Numbered from the stretch's first letter, positions 36,638 to 46,050 are shown. The stretch is DNA of 64,000 nucleotides from Croceivirga sp. (GCA_028284665.1 JANQRG010000034.1:1-64000), one strand, 5' to 3'. Notes: generated by a model from the letters alone, not told the origin. Made by a program: numbers and translations.

Positions 36638-38365
36638 ATGAGATATCCAATTTTTACGTTAGTTGGGTTGCTTTTGGTATTAGGTTGCCAAAGCGAAAAT
36701 TCCCGAGAGGTTCAGATCGCGGTTTCCTTTTCCGATGCCGCCAGTGCCGAAGCTTTGGATGGGCGGCTTTTACTGATGTTATCCACCGATGCTTCAAAGG
36801 AACCCCGATTTCAAATCAACGCGGGGAAAGACCCGCAACTCATATTTGGTATGGATGTTACAGGAATGCAACCAGGGGAAGCAATGACCTTTGACACTTC
36901 TGTTTTTGGTTTTCCTTATAAGAGTCTGGAAGATATTCCTCCGGGGGAATATCAGGTCCAAGCCTTACTTCATGTCTATGAGACGTTCAATTTGTCAACC
37001 GGGCATACGGTAAAACTGCCTATGGATAATGGTGAAGGCCAGCAGTGGAACCGTTCACCTGGAAATGTATACAGTACTCCCGTTAAGGTGGTGATCGGTC
37101 AAAATGGTATACAGAGCGCAGACATCGTTATGGATCAAATGATTCCTCCCCTTCCGGAACCGGAGGATACCAAATGGATAAAGCATATAAAAATAAAGTC
37201 CGAAAAGCTTTCGGAATTTTGGGGCAGGGACATGTATCTGGGGGCGCATGTTCTATTACCCAAAGGTTTTGAAGAGCACCCTGAGGCCAACTATCCGTTA
37301 ATGATCTTTCATGGGCATTTCCCTGATGATTTCGGGGGGTTCAGGACTACGCCACCGGACCCCAATTTGGAACCGGATTATTCGGCCCGGTTTGATGTAA
37401 AGGGTTACAACATCATTCAGCAGCAGGAGGCTTACGATTTTTATAAGCGTTGGAACGATCCGGATTTCCCGAGGTTTTTGATCATTGAGATCCAGCATCC
37501 TACACCCTATTATGATGATTCTTATGCGGTAAACTCTGCTAATCAGGGGCCATACGGCGACGCCATCACCTATGAACTGATCCCTTATATTGAGAAAGAA
37601 TTCCGTGGGATCGGGGAAGGTTGGTCACGGTTCCTCTACGGTGGCTCTACAGGAGGTTGGGAAGCGTTGGCCGTTCAGGTGAAATATCCGCAGGACTACA
37701 ACGGTTGTTTCGCTGCCTGCCCAGACCCCATTGATTTCCGTGCCTATTGTTTGACGAATATCTACGAAGATGAAAATGCGTATTTCTATCCTTCGGAGCA
37801 CAAGCAACTGGAGGTACCGGCACATCGGGATTATTTAGGACATATTCAAACTACAGTTCGGGAGTACAACCACCTCGAATTGGTTTTGGGGACGAAATCC
37901 AGATCAGGGCAACAATGGGATATTTGGGAAGCCACTTATTCTCCTCAGGGAGAGGAAGGCTATCCACAACGTATCTGGGATAAAATAACGGGAACGATCA
38001 ATCCCAAAGTTGCGGAATATTGGAAAGAGAACTATGACTTACGGTATATTTTAGAACGCGATTGGGCAAAACTGGGAGAATCACTTAGGGGAAAGATCCA
38101 TATCTATTGCGGTGATATGGATAACTACTATTTGAATAATGCGGTATATTTAATGGAGGATTTTTTGGAGAGCACTACCGATCCGTATTACGATGGAGAA
38201 GTGGATTACGGGGACCGTGCAGAACATTGTTGGAACGGAGATCAGGAAAACCCTAATCATATAAGCCGGTTGCGGTACAATAGCATGTATGTTCCTAAAA
38301 TTATGGAACGGATTGCTGAATCTGCTCCAAAAGATGCGGACCTAACGAGTTGGAGATACCAATAG
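36638..38365 (+). CDS. Lipoprotein esterase/alpha-beta hydrolase
   Basis: The product (575 residues from the ATG at 36638) has a lipobox (LVLGC). The first 180 or so residues form a beta-rich domain; the rest is an alpha/beta hydrolase of the esterase D kind with nucleophile Ser337 in YGGSTGGWEAL, an acid candidate in YCGDMDNYYL, and a histidine in RAEHCWNG. It contains HGHFPDDFGGF in the oxyanion region. Anchored at the cell surface or periplasm; substrate unknown. In-frame codons upstream of 36638 give no signal peptide. Confidence 0.78.
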   Translation: MRYPIFTLVGLLLVLGCQSENSREVQIAVSFSDAASAEALDGRLLLMLSTDASKEPRFQINAGKDPQLIFGMDVTGMQPGEAMTFDTSVFGFPYKSLEDIPPGEYQVQALLHVYETFNLSTGHTVKLPMDNGEGQQWNRSPGNVYSTPVKVVIGQNGIQSADIVMDQMIPPLPEPEDTKWIKHIKIKSEKLSEFWGRDMYLGAHVLLPKGFEEHPEANYPLMIFHGHFPDDFGGFRTTPPDPNLEPDYSARFDVKGYNIIQQQEAYDFYKRWNDPDFPRFLIIEIQHPTPYYDDSYAVNSANQGPYGDAITYELIPYIEKEFRGIGEGWSRFLYGGSTGGWEALAVQVKYPQDYNGCFAACPDPIDFRAYCLTNIYEDENAYFYPSEHKQLEVPAHRDYLGHIQTTVREYNHLELVLGTKSRSGQQWDIWEATYSPQGEEGYPQRIWDKITGTINPKVAEYWKENYDLRYILERDWAKLGESLRGKIHIYCGDMDNYYLNNAVYLMEDFLESTTDPYYDGEVDYGDRAEHCWNGDQENPNHISRLRYNSMYVPKIMERIAESAPKDADLTSWRYQ

Positions 38366-38366
38366 C

Positions 38367-38984
38367 ATGACAACAAACAAAGTAGCCTGGTTTGTATTTG
38401 CCTTTTTGGCCATTGGTGTGGGACTTTATCCCTTAATGTATCTATTTGCTACAGAAAAAATCGGGTTGCTGTTTTCAAAATCCGATCTGCTTTTGGCAAA
38501 TGTCATTTGGAATATTGGGTTTTACGGACACATCACTTTTGGGGGCATTGCTTTAATGACAGGATGGTCCCAGTTCAGCAAAAAGCTACGAACGAAAAGG
38601 TTAAGGCTGCATCGAAATTTAGGGAAGATCTACGTGGCTGCAGTGGTAGTTAGCGGGATATGTGCGGTATATATCGGATTCTACGCTACCGGCGGATGGA
38701 TCAGTTCCCTGGGGTTTGTGCTCTTGGGCCTCGTATGGCTCTACACCACGCTAAAAGCGTATGCAGCAATTCGCATTAAAGACCTTACGTTACACCAAGG
38801 GATGATGATCTATAGCTATGCGGCGTGTTTTGCAGCTGTTACACTTCGACTCTGGTTACCCCTACTTCAACTGGCTTTCGGCGAATTCCTGACCGCCTAT
38901 AGGATCGTAGCCTGGTTGTGCTGGGTGCCCAATCTCATTTTTGCACACCTTTGGGTCAAAAGAAAAGGGTTGATAATAGGCTGA
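38367..38984 (+). CDS. DUF2306 membrane protein
   Basis: The 205-residue product has about six membrane segments and the DUF2306 features, including HITFGGIALMTGWSQFS, the arginine/histidine-rich loop RLRLHRNLGKIYV, and LHQGMMIYSYAACFAAVTLR. Function unknown. It starts 1 base after the esterase stop, so the two are likely co-transcribed. Confidence 0.8.
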   Translation: MTTNKVAWFVFAFLAIGVGLYPLMYLFATEKIGLLFSKSDLLLANVIWNIGFYGHITFGGIALMTGWSQFSKKLRTKRLRLHRNLGKIYVAAVVVSGICAVYIGFYATGGWISSLGFVLLGLVWLYTTLKAYAAIRIKDLTLHQGMMIYSYAACFAAVTLRLWLPLLQLAFGEFLTAYRIVAWLCWVPNLIFAHLWVKRKGLIIG

Positions 38985-39004
38985 TCGTTTAAAATACCAG
39001 AACC

Positions 39005-39775
39005 ATGCAAATTCATCATCTTAGAAATGCAACCATGGTTATTGCCACCCGGGACACGGTAGTTTTGGTAGACCCTATGTTGGGCGCTAAGGGGACCCTT
39101 CCAACATTCACGTATTTTCGATTTAAAGCCCAAAAAAATCCAATTGTAGCACTACCTGATGTAAGTAACGCTATTTTGGACAAGGTGACGCATTGTCTTA
39201 TTACCCATAAACATCCGGATCATATAGATGCTGACGGGGAAGCGTTTTTAATTGCAAACAACATTCCGGTTACTTGCAGTATCCTGGACGAAACCTACTT
39301 CAAAAAGAAAGGACTCAATGTGGTCCAGGCTATCGAGTATTGGAAAAGGACCCCTTTTTTGAGAGGGTATATTGAAGGCATCCCCGCACGCCACGGCTAC
39401 GGTTTTGTAGCGAAGCCTATGGGTAACGTTATGGGATACTACCTTGAACTACCCGGGCAAAAAAGTGTCTATCTGAGTTCGGATACCATTTATACAGACG
39501 ATGTGGATAAGGTTTTACGGGAATATCAACCGGCAATTTCGGTAGTAGCTTGTGGTAGTGCGCAGTTGGACATTTTCAAGCCGCTATTGATGCATATGGA
39601 AGACATTATTCGATTTGTGAAACATGCACCCGGGCAAGTCATTGCCAATCATCTTGAGGCGGTGAATCATTGTCCAACCACTCGCGATAAACTCAGGGAA
39701 CGGTTAAAAAAAGAGGCACTTTTAGATAAAGTAGTTATCCCGGAAGATGGAGAGGTAATAGAATTTACTTCTTAA
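39005..39775 (+). CDS. Metallo-beta-lactamase-fold hydrolase (UlaG-like)
   Basis: The 256-residue protein shows the MBL motif THKHPDHIDADG (HxHxDH) and later His/Asp ligands (RHGYGF, YLSSDTIYTDD, ANHLEAVNHC). The layout is like L-ascorbate-6-phosphate lactonase-type proteins. Substrate unknown. It follows the DUF2306 gene by 20 bases and may be in the same transcript. Confidence 0.82.
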   Translation: MQIHHLRNATMVIATRDTVVLVDPMLGAKGTLPTFTYFRFKAQKNPIVALPDVSNAILDKVTHCLITHKHPDHIDADGEAFLIANNIPVTCSILDETYFKKKGLNVVQAIEYWKRTPFLRGYIEGIPARHGYGFVAKPMGNVMGYYLELPGQKSVYLSSDTIYTDDVDKVLREYQPAISVVACGSAQLDIFKPLLMHMEDIIRFVKHAPGQVIANHLEAVNHCPTTRDKLRERLKKEALLDKVVIPEDGEVIEFTS

Positions 39776-39829
39776 GTGTATTCTGGTGGTTTAGGAAAAG
39801 AAGAGTATAGCATTGTGCTAACCCTATGA

Positions 39830-40249
39830 TCACCTAGCAAATAGTTGCCCCATATCTCTAAAAGCTTTGAATTCCAATGCATTTCCTGCAGGATCCAAAA
39901 AGAACATGGTAGCCTGTTCTCCCGGTTCGCCCTTAAAACGGATATAAGGCTCGATCACAAATGTTATCCCCTTAGCGGTGAGTCCTTTCGAAAAAGATTG
40001 AAACGTATCCCAGGGCAGTACCACTCCATAGTGCGGGACGGGTACATCTTTTCCATCTACCGGATTGGTATGTAGATCTTCATTGCTCTTGGGTTTGTAA
40101 TGAATCACCACCTGATGCCCAAAGAGATTAAAATCTACCCAATGATCACTACTTCGGCCTTCGGAACACCCAAGGACTTCGCGATAAAACGTTCTACATT
40201 CTTCGAGGTTATGCACGGGAATTGCAACATGAAAGGGAGTGATATCCAT
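39830..40249 (-). CDS. VOC-family (glyoxalase/dioxygenase-fold) protein
   Basis: The 139-residue product has two betaalphabeta-beta-beta modules of the vicinal oxygen chelate superfamily ([20 protein letters not shown], and [15 protein letters not shown] with the Glu metal ligand). Members include glyoxalase and dioxygenases. Substrate not predictable. Convergent with the preceding gene. Confidence 0.82.
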   Translation of the reverse strand: MDITPFHVAIPVHNLEECRTFYREVLGCSEGRSSDHWVDFNLFGHQVVIHYKPKSNEDLHTNPVDGKDVPVPHYGVVLPWDTFQSFSKGLTAKGITFVIEPYIRFKGEPGEQATMFFLDPAGNALEFKAFRDMGQLFAR

Positions 40250-40303
40250 AACGGGTAAACATTTATGAGCTTTAAAATTATAATATTGAGCGGTTACCTA
40301 CAA

Positions 40304-41143
40304 TTATCCTTCTAAAAACGAAATAATGCTTTCGTTTACTTCGTCTTGATGCATGGAATGTCCCAGTCCTTTGGTTGTTATGAAGGTGCTGTCTTTCCAG
40401 TTAGCATGGACTTTCTCCGAGGCATGAAAAGGAGCAATGGCATCCAGTTCGTCATGGATGAGCAACCCTTTTTTGGTATTTGTCTTCACGAATTCTGAAG
40501 TGGAAAACTCTTGAATGGTAAAACCAAAACGCTCGTGGATAAACCGATCCAATGTGCCTAAGACCCTATTATTAAAGTTTAGAAGCTTCTGAAAATGCTT
40601 CATGATATCAAAGAATTCAGAAGGCGACCCAATGGTCACGATCTTTTCTATAGAAGAATTCGGGTTTTTGTATTCGTTGTAAAGCGCCGTCATACCCCCG
40701 ACAGAGTGACCTATTATACATTGAGGGCGGTACTTGGTAATAATATGTTGTGCGCAATCAGCATAAAGTGGTACGTGCATTTTCTTTCCGGAAGAATAGC
40801 CATGTCCCGGCCCATCGAAAGCGATGATATCAAAATCAGCAGCCTGTAATTTGGTAATAAGGTTTCGCCAGCGAAAAGTGTTGCTTTCCCACCCATGAAG
40901 CAAAAGCACCGTATTCTTTTTGCCTTCCCAACGATACGTTTGGATGTCATGGTCGTGGATAGTTTCTATGGTGTATTTGGCGGCTTTCAAATAGGGCATT
41001 TGCGGGGGCTGTATGCGGCCTTTTCTAACGATACAAAAAACGTCAAAAGCGCTGGTGGCAGCCATTTTTCCGGAAAACAACCCTAAGAGATTAAAATATT
41101 GGCCGTACACCAGGGGCACAAATTTGGCTAGAAATTGTTTCAT
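40304..41143 (-). CDS. Alpha/beta hydrolase
   Basis: The 279-residue product has the hydrolase features VLLLHGWESNTF (oxyanion), GHSVGGM (nucleophile serine), a later Asp, and GLGHSMHQD (His). It is divergent from the HxlR regulator gene 41240, and the operator-like palindrome at 41148-41162 lies 5 bases before its ATG, so it is probably the regulator's target. Substrate unknown. Confidence 0.85.
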   Translation of the reverse strand: MKQFLAKFVPLVYGQYFNLLGLFSGKMAATSAFDVFCIVRKGRIQPPQMPYLKAAKYTIETIHDHDIQTYRWEGKKNTVLLLHGWESNTFRWRNLITKLQAADFDIIAFDGPGHGYSSGKKMHVPLYADCAQHIITKYRPQCIIGHSVGGMTALYNEYKNPNSSIEKIVTIGSPSEFFDIMKHFQKLLNFNNRVLGTLDRFIHERFGFTIQEFSTSEFVKTNTKKGLLIHDELDAIAPFHASEKVHANWKDSTFITTKGLGHSMHQDEVNESIISFLEG

Positions 41144-41147
41144 TATG

Positions 41148-41180
41148 GTTACTTTTTGTAACTTACTCTTAATTTGTAAC
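41148..41180. promoter_or_regulatory. Operator candidate for the HxlR regulator
   Basis: GTTACTTTTTGTAAC (41148-41162) is a perfect 5+5 palindrome. The TTTGTAAC it contains (41155-41162) recurs directly at 41173-41180, 18 bases away. It lies between the divergent hydrolase and HxlR genes, a normal place for regulator binding. Binding is inferred. Confidence 0.5.
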
Positions 41181-41239
41181 TAAAGTAGACAATTCTCAAC
41201 GAAAGGAAAGAGGTGTTTAAAATAAAACCAGGTGTATTG

Positions 41240-41683
41240 ATGGAAACTGTAACTGAAAATCAGAAACTTACCATGATTAAAAAATTGGAAAAAATGTTCG
41301 GGCATCTGGATTACAAAAACCCTCCCGAACTCTGTCCTGTTCGGGATGTTATGTCTGTTGCTTCAGATCAGTGGAGTATTTTGATCTTACTTTGGTTAGG
41401 GTATTTTCCGGTACTTCGGTTTAACAAGCTAAAAAAATACGTGTATGGTATTTCCAACAAGGTGTTGAGCCAGCGGTTAAAAGTACTCGAAGCCGATGGC
41501 TATCTGGAAAGGAGGGCCTATCCTGAAGTACCGATACGTGTGGAGTATAACCTCACCGAGTTTGGAAAGAGTTATGTGGAACGTTTACTGGAACTCACTG
41601 AGTGGATGCAAGAAAACAGTCCCAAGGTGTTAGCCAACCGGGAAAAGTATGGGCTTATTCCCAACCAATCATCAAATACTTGA
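41240..41683 (+). CDS. HxlR-family transcriptional regulator
   Basis: The 147-residue winged-helix protein has the HxlR core DQWSILILLWLGYFPVLRFNKL and SNKVLSQRLKVLEADGYLERRAYP. A cysteine just before the fold (PELCPVRD) matches the redox- or thiol-sensing cysteine in members such as YodB. The ATG at 41240 is preferred; an in-frame codon at 41213 is possible. It ends inside the 3' end of a convergent lipoprotein gene (29-base overlap). Confidence 0.85.
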   Translation: METVTENQKLTMIKKLEKMFGHLDYKNPPELCPVRDVMSVASDQWSILILLWLGYFPVLRFNKLKKYVYGISNKVLSQRLKVLEADGYLERRAYPEVPIRVEYNLTEFGKSYVERLLELTEWMQENSPKVLANREKYGLIPNQSSNT

Positions 41684-42200
41684 TTTTAGCTTCTTCCGGG
41701 ATTTGAACCGCCTCGATAGTAGTCATGGAATAGCGGAGGTTGGCCGGAAGTTGATCTTTAGCTATAGTGAAATACATATTGGTCTCGTTCACAAAAACGA
41801 CCACATTATTCAGTGCAGTAACAATTTTTTTTATCGTATACTGTTTTTGAATATCACCAAAAGTACTGCTCAACCCAATGCCGCCCTCAGCGGTAAAACG
41901 CGAATCCATAACCTGGATGTTTTCCACAGTAGGGATGCTATCCTGACTTGGGGTTAGTGTTAGTAAATGCTTGCCCCCCTTTTCGAACACCTTAATCTTG
42001 CGCGTTCTGGCGCCTATTCGGGAATACATGGTGTCTTTTACGATAGAATCATCTGCATAGATCAACTCCAGGTCCCGGACCAGGCTTATTTTATCCAGTT
42101 TGCCTACGCTTTCCGGGCTTATTAAAAATGTGGTATCCTTTTCGCCACAGCCGATGAGCAACAGCAAGGTCCATATACTAAAAATGAAAAAATGCTTCAT
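41655..42200 (-). CDS. Hypothetical lipoprotein
   Basis: The product (181 residues from the ATG at 42200) has a lipoprotein signal (FSIWTLLLLIGCG, lipobox LIGC). The mature part is a beta-rich domain with GKLDKISLVRDLELIYADDS. I do not recognise the family. It follows a cupin gene by 4 bases on the same strand. Confidence 0.65.
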   Translation of the reverse strand: MKHFFIFSIWTLLLLIGCGEKDTTFLISPESVGKLDKISLVRDLELIYADDSIVKDTMYSRIGARTRKIKVFEKGGKHLLTLTPSQDSIPTVENIQVMDSRFTAEGGIGLSSTFGDIQKQYTIKKIVTALNNVVVFVNETNMYFTIAKDQLPANLRYSMTTIEAVQIPEEAKIKYLMIGWE

Positions 42201-42204
42201 GGGG

Positions 42205-42549
42205 TTAAAAACTTTCTTCGGTTCTGTCTTCAAATGTACTGGGTTCGGAGATAACCAAAAAGTGTAATTCCTGTGTTGAATGATTTTTGATTTGATGTTT
42301 GATGCCGGATGGGACTAAAAACCCTTCATTTGCCTTTAGTTCAACCGTTTGGTCTTCCAGGACTATTGTAGCGTAACCGTTAAGAACATAGAAAAACTGC
42401 TGTGATAACCTATGAAAATGTACTTTTTCAAAGGTCATAGGGGGCATTAGCTCCTGCTTTACGCTTAACCTTTCCGTAGCCACCAGGGGCCAGGCGGTAC
42501 AATTATCCCCCCAGGAGTAACTCTTGCTGTTCCAAATACTTTTTTTCAT
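42205..42549 (-). CDS. Cupin-domain protein
   Basis: The 114-residue single cupin has the metal-binding motif FHRLSQQFFYVLNGYATIV LE and the second motif VPSGIKHQIKNHS. Metal and substrate are unknown. It is preceded by a 49-base perfect 7-base repeat reaching to 1-2 bases before its start, and followed after 4 bases by a lipoprotein gene. Confidence 0.82.
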   Translation of the reverse strand: MKKSIWNSKSYSWGDNCTAWPLVATERLSVKQELMPPMTFEKVHFHRLSQQFFYVLNGYATIVLEDQTVELKANEGFLVPSGIKHQIKNHSTQELHFLVISEPSTFEDRTEESF

Positions 42550-42551
42550 TA

Positions 42552-42603
42552 CCTAACACCTAACACCTAACACCTAACACCTAACACCTAACACCTAACA
42601 CCT
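42552..42603. repeat. Perfect period-7 array CCTAACA
   Basis: Seven consecutive copies of CCTAACA (42552-42600) are followed by CCTA. The array fills the entire spacer between the HerA-like gene stop (TAG, plus-strand CTA at 42602-42604) and the cupin start (42549). In the sense strand it reads TAGGTGT repeated, so the stop codon TAG is itself part of the repeat. Confidence 0.93.
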
Positions 42604-44122
42604 ATCGTATCACCTTCTTTAACACCCCCAATACACCACGAATGAAAGTAGCGCTGGTCAATACCTTTACCACGGGGTTCATTCGTGTACTGCGCCTTCT
42701 GGTGGATGTCCTACGGCTTGCCTTCTCTCGTTCTTCTTGCGCCTTCTCTTTTTCCGCTTCTTGCTCAGCACGTTCAATTTTTTCGTTGAGAATTTCGTAC
42801 GCACTTTCCCGGTCAATGGTGTCATTGTATTTTTTTGCCAGTTGCGATTTGCGGATCGCTGCTTTGAGTTCGGCATCGGTCAGTACATCCATACGACTCA
42901 TAGGAGCCCGTAATAAGGTGGCTGCCAAAGGGGTAGGACGGCCTTTTTCATCAAGGGCCGAGATCAGGGTTTCCCCAATTCCTAAAGCGGTTAGAATTTC
43001 TTCGGTTTCGTAGAACTCCGAATCGGGATAGTTCTGTGCGGTCAGCTTAATTGCCTTTCTATCCTTAGCCGTGAACGCGCGCAACGCATGTTGCACCTTT
43101 AAACCCAGTTGGGCCAGCACCTCATCAGGAACATCCGTTGGGTTTTGCGTAACAAAATACAAGCCAATTCCCTTAGAACGAATGAGCTTGACAATGCTCT
43201 CAATCTGGTCCAGTAACGCCTTGGAGGCATTGTCAAAGATCAGATGCGCTTCATCAATGAAGAAGATCAGTTCCGGTCTGTCACTATCTCCCTGTTCCGG
43301 GAAAGTAGCGTAGATTTCGGCTAGTAAGCTCAACATAAATGTTGAAAACAACTTTGGTTTATCCTGGATGTCTGTCAGACGGACGATATTGATATAGCCT
43401 CTGCCATTTTCATCGATCCGACACAGGTCTTCTACTTCAAAAGACTTTTCTCCGAAAAAGAGATCTGCTCCCTGCTGCTCCAATTCTATGATCTTTCTGA
43501 GAATAGTACCGGTAGAACTGGTGGAGATCCGTCCATAGTTCGCCTGAAATTCTTTTTTGCCTTCCCCGGTAGCATATTGTAATACCTTTTTAAAATCCTT
43601 TAGGTCCAGTAAGGGAAGCTTGTTATCGTCACAATACTTAAATACTACGGCCACAATACCTTCCTGGGTTACCGTTAGATCCAGTATTCGGGAAAGGAGC
43701 ACCGGCCCAAATTCTGAAACCGTGGCCCTGAGACGTACGCCGTCTTGCTCGGACAAGGAGAGCATTTCTACAGGAAAACCCTGGGCTTCAAAGGGGAGCC
43801 CAATTTTCTCATGACGCTCATCAATTTTGGGATGTCCCGGACTGGGTTGTGCTATCCCGCTTAGATCACCTTTGAGGTCCATTAACAATACAGGGATGCC
43901 TTTATCTGATAAATTTTCCGCGATTACTTGTAGCGTTTTGGTTTTTCCGGTTCCTGTGGCCCCAGCGATCAACCCATGTCGGTTTAGGGTTTTTAAGGGG
44001 ACCTTTACAAAAGCCTTAGTAACCGTTTCTCCATCTACCATTCCTGCCCCCATGGTAATAAACTCACCTTTCATGGTATAGCCTTTTTCTATATGTGCCA
44101 GAAACTTTTCTTTTCTCTCCAT
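42602..44122 (-). CDS. HerA-like/DUF853 ATPase
   Basis: The 506-residue product is a RecA/HerA-type ATPase of the YjgR (DUF853) family. Walker A is AGATGTGKTKTL (GATGTGKT, residues 54-61) and Walker B is LIFFIDEAHLIF. The C-terminal tail is charged (EQEAEKEKAQEEREKASRR) and then basic. Family members are linked to DNA processing or unknown functions. It is in a run of minus-strand genes, with a 7-base repeat directly downstream. Confidence 0.86.
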   Translation of the reverse strand: MERKEKFLAHIEKGYTMKGEFITMGAGMVDGETVTKAFVKVPLKTLNRHGLIAGATGTGKTKTLQVIAENLSDKGIPVLLMDLKGDLSGIAQPSPGHPKIDERHEKIGLPFEAQGFPVEMLSLSEQDGVRLRATVSEFGPVLLSRILDLTVTQEGIVAVVFKYCDDNKLPLLDLKDFKKVLQYATGEGKKEFQANYGRISTSSTGTILRKIIELEQQGADLFFGEKSFEVEDLCRIDENGRGYINIVRLTDIQDKPKLFSTFMLSLLAEIYATFPEQGDSDRPELIFFIDEAHLIFDNASKALLDQIESIVKLIRSKGIGLYFVTQNPTDVPDEVLAQLGLKVQHALRAFTAKDRKAIKLTAQNYPDSEFYETEEILTALGIGETLISALDEKGRPTPLAATLLRAPMSRMDVLTDAELKAAIRKSQLAKKYNDTIDRESAYEILNEKIERAEQEAEKEKAQEEREKASRRTSTRRRSTRMNPVVKVLTSATFIRGVLGVLKKVIR

Positions 44123-44195
44123 GTACTGTTGTTTCCCATAAAAATAGCCTAATTTGGTAGAAGAAGAAAAGCCTAAAGAAAATAGTCATAACCTC

Positions 44196-44648
44196 ATGAA
44201 AACCTATATCCAACTTTCCCTTTGTGTAATAAGTAGTCTCCTGTTTAACGAATTAGCGGCCCAGGAAACTACCGAGATCATTTTTCATGCCCCTGAAAAT
44301 CCGGCAAGGGCTAAAGCGCCTTTTAGTGAAGCGGTACAAGCCGGGAACTTATTTTTCCTGGCGGGACAGATTGGAATGGATAGGACTGTTGGAAAACTGG
44401 CAGAAGGAGGGATACAGGGGGAGACGGAACAAACGATTAAGAACATACAAGGGGTGCTGCAATATCATGGGTTAACATTGGATAATGTAGTAAAGTGTAC
44501 TGTGATTTTAAGTGATATCAATGACTTCGGGGCTTTTAATGAGGTATATGTTAAATACTTCACCAAAAAACCGGCAAGGACCACCTATGCAGCAGCAGGT
44601 TTAGCTGCGGGAGCAAAAATTGAGATTGATGTGATTGCCGTCAAGTAG
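44196..44648 (+). CDS. RidA/YjgF-family protein with signal peptide
   Basis: The product (150 residues from the ATG at 44196) has an N-terminal signal-like segment (IQLSLCVISSLLFNELAAQ) and a RidA domain (FFLAGQIGMDRTVGKL, ILSDINDFGAFNEVY, RTTYAAAGLAAGAKIEIDVIA). RidA proteins remove reactive enamine/imine intermediates; a secreted form suggests a periplasmic role. The conserved arginine (KPARTTY) is present. It overlaps the convergent DUF4386 gene by 8 bases. Confidence 0.85.
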   Translation: MKTYIQLSLCVISSLLFNELAAQETTEIIFHAPENPARAKAPFSEAVQAGNLFFLAGQIGMDRTVGKLAEGGIQGETEQTIKNIQGVLQYHGLTLDNVVKCTVILSDINDFGAFNEVYVKYFTKKPARTTYAAAGLAAGAKIEIDVIAVK

Positions 44649-45324
44649 CTTTGGAATACTCTCTGGCCCCCATAATCAAAAGCCATAAACAGGTTCCAAT
44701 TTCTCCAATGCTGGCCGGCAAGGTCATATAGTCAGAGATCCCGAACTGTCCGTAATCCGGAAAAAGGATTCTCCCTAAAAAATCCAGGTAATACCCAATG
44801 CTTCCTACCATAAGGAACACCCCTAAGATCCTGGGGAGTATTCCTGATCTGTAGACCAACCATCCTAAGGGAAAAAGCCATAAGGCCCAAAAGTTCTGCC
44901 CGATCAGGTTCCCGTTATTAAACTGATGCAGATAAAACATGATGTCATTAGGGAGTTGCGCAGCCGTGGTATCCCCATTTTCAAGTAATTCTAAAATGGC
45001 GAATTTATTGAGGAGATTGGAAAACAGCAAAGGAACGCTGGGTACCGCAAGTGCTACCATGGCCACGGCATAATTTCGGCTTACCCGCTCCAATAGTTTA
45101 TATAGCACCAACGGCAGCAACAAAAAAGCGGTGAAGCAAAGGCTTTCTGCCACAATGCCCCATCTGAATAGCGTGTTGAAGTCTTGAATGTTAGTGTAAG
45201 TGCTTACAGGATTGTCCCATTTTACAATTGCGGAGGGCACGTACATTAGGCTGAAAATCCCGGTAAGCACAACAATCAGATAGAGAAGTCCCGCTAACCG
45301 GGCAGTTTTTTTATTGGAGGTCAT
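44641..45324 (-). CDS. DUF4386 membrane protein
   Basis: The 227-residue product has about six membrane helices and the DUF4386 layout (KKTARLAGLLYLIVVLTGIF, RWGIVAESLCFTAFLLLPLV). Function unknown. It ends inside the 3' end of the RidA gene. Confidence 0.78.
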   Translation of the reverse strand: MTSNKKTARLAGLLYLIVVLTGIFSLMYVPSAIVKWDNPVSTYTNIQDFNTLFRWGIVAESLCFTAFLLLPLVLYKLLERVSRNYAVAMVALAVPSVPLLFSNLLNKFAILELLENGDTTAAQLPNDIMFYLHQFNNGNLIGQNFWALWLFPLGWLVYRSGILPRILGVFLMVGSIGYYLDFLGRILFPDYGQFGISDYMTLPASIGEIGTCLWLLIMGAREYSKAT

Positions 45325-45386
45325 TAGAATAGTTTTTCCTTTTGACGAATAGCGAGCGCGGTTGTTACGTGACAGCCTAAAAATAG

Positions 45387-45415
45387 TTGAAAACCTTTTA
45401 GGTAATGTATCTTTG
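45387..45415 (+). promoter_or_regulatory. Promoter of queE
   Basis: TTG (45387-45389) is followed after 18 bases by a perfect TATCTTTG (45408-45415). The first in-frame ATG (45420) is only 4 bases after the element, so the message would be leaderless or nearly so. The element overlaps a more upstream start, ruling that out. Confidence 0.6.
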
Positions 45416-45419
45416 CGGT

Positions 45420-46049
45420 ATGGTTAAGGAAGTAATGGATTTGGTAGATCAAGGCCTTATGCTCCCCCTGATGGAGGAATTCTACACCATTCAGGGTGAG
45501 GGCTATCACAAGGGTACTGCAGCGTACTTTATTCGGGTGGGAGGTTGCGATGTGGGGTGCCATTGGTGCGATGTGAAGGAGAGTTGGAATGCAGAACTTC
45601 ATCCTCCAACCGCTATTGAAGATATTATCGAAAATGCCTCCAACTATTCAGATACCATTGTAGTCACCGGGGGGGAACCGTTAACCTGGGATATGGGTCC
45701 ACTCACTAAGGGATTAAAGGATAAAGAATTAAAGATCCATATTGAAACTTCTGGAGCTTACCCCCTAACCGGGATCTGGGATTGGATCTGCCTGTCCCCG
45801 AAAAAGGTAAAGCTACCAACAGGAGATATCCATCAAAAGGCTGATGAGCTAAAGGTGATTGTATACAATAAACATGACTTTCAATTTGCCGAGGAGCAGG
45901 CCAAAAAAGTTCAGGAAGATTGCCTTTTGTACCTCCAACCGGAATGGAGTGTGCGTGATAAAGTAATGCCACTAATTGTAGATTACGTAATGCAACATCC
46001 GAAATGGCGGGTATCTTTACAGACCCATAAATACCTTAATATTCCTTAA
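45420..46049 (+). CDS. queE: 7-carboxy-7-deazaguanine synthase (radical SAM)
   Basis: The product (209 residues from ATG 45420) is QueE, which makes the 7-carboxy-7-deazaguanine precursor of queuosine. It has MEEFYTIQGEGYHKGTAAYF and the iron-sulfur motif Cys43-x3-Cys47-x2-Cys50 in GGCDVGCHWCD. The C-terminal part is conserved to LQTHKYLNIP. The start at 45420 is preferred over 45435 from promoter geometry. Confidence 0.92.
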   Translation: MVKEVMDLVDQGLMLPLMEEFYTIQGEGYHKGTAAYFIRVGGCDVGCHWCDVKESWNAELHPPTAIEDIIENASNYSDTIVVTGGEPLTWDMGPLTKGLKDKELKIHIETSGAYPLTGIWDWICLSPKKVKLPTGDIHQKADELKVIVYNKHDFQFAEEQAKKVQEDCLLYLQPEWSVRDKVMPLIVDYVMQHPKWRVSLQTHKYLNIP

Positions 46050-46050
46050 T

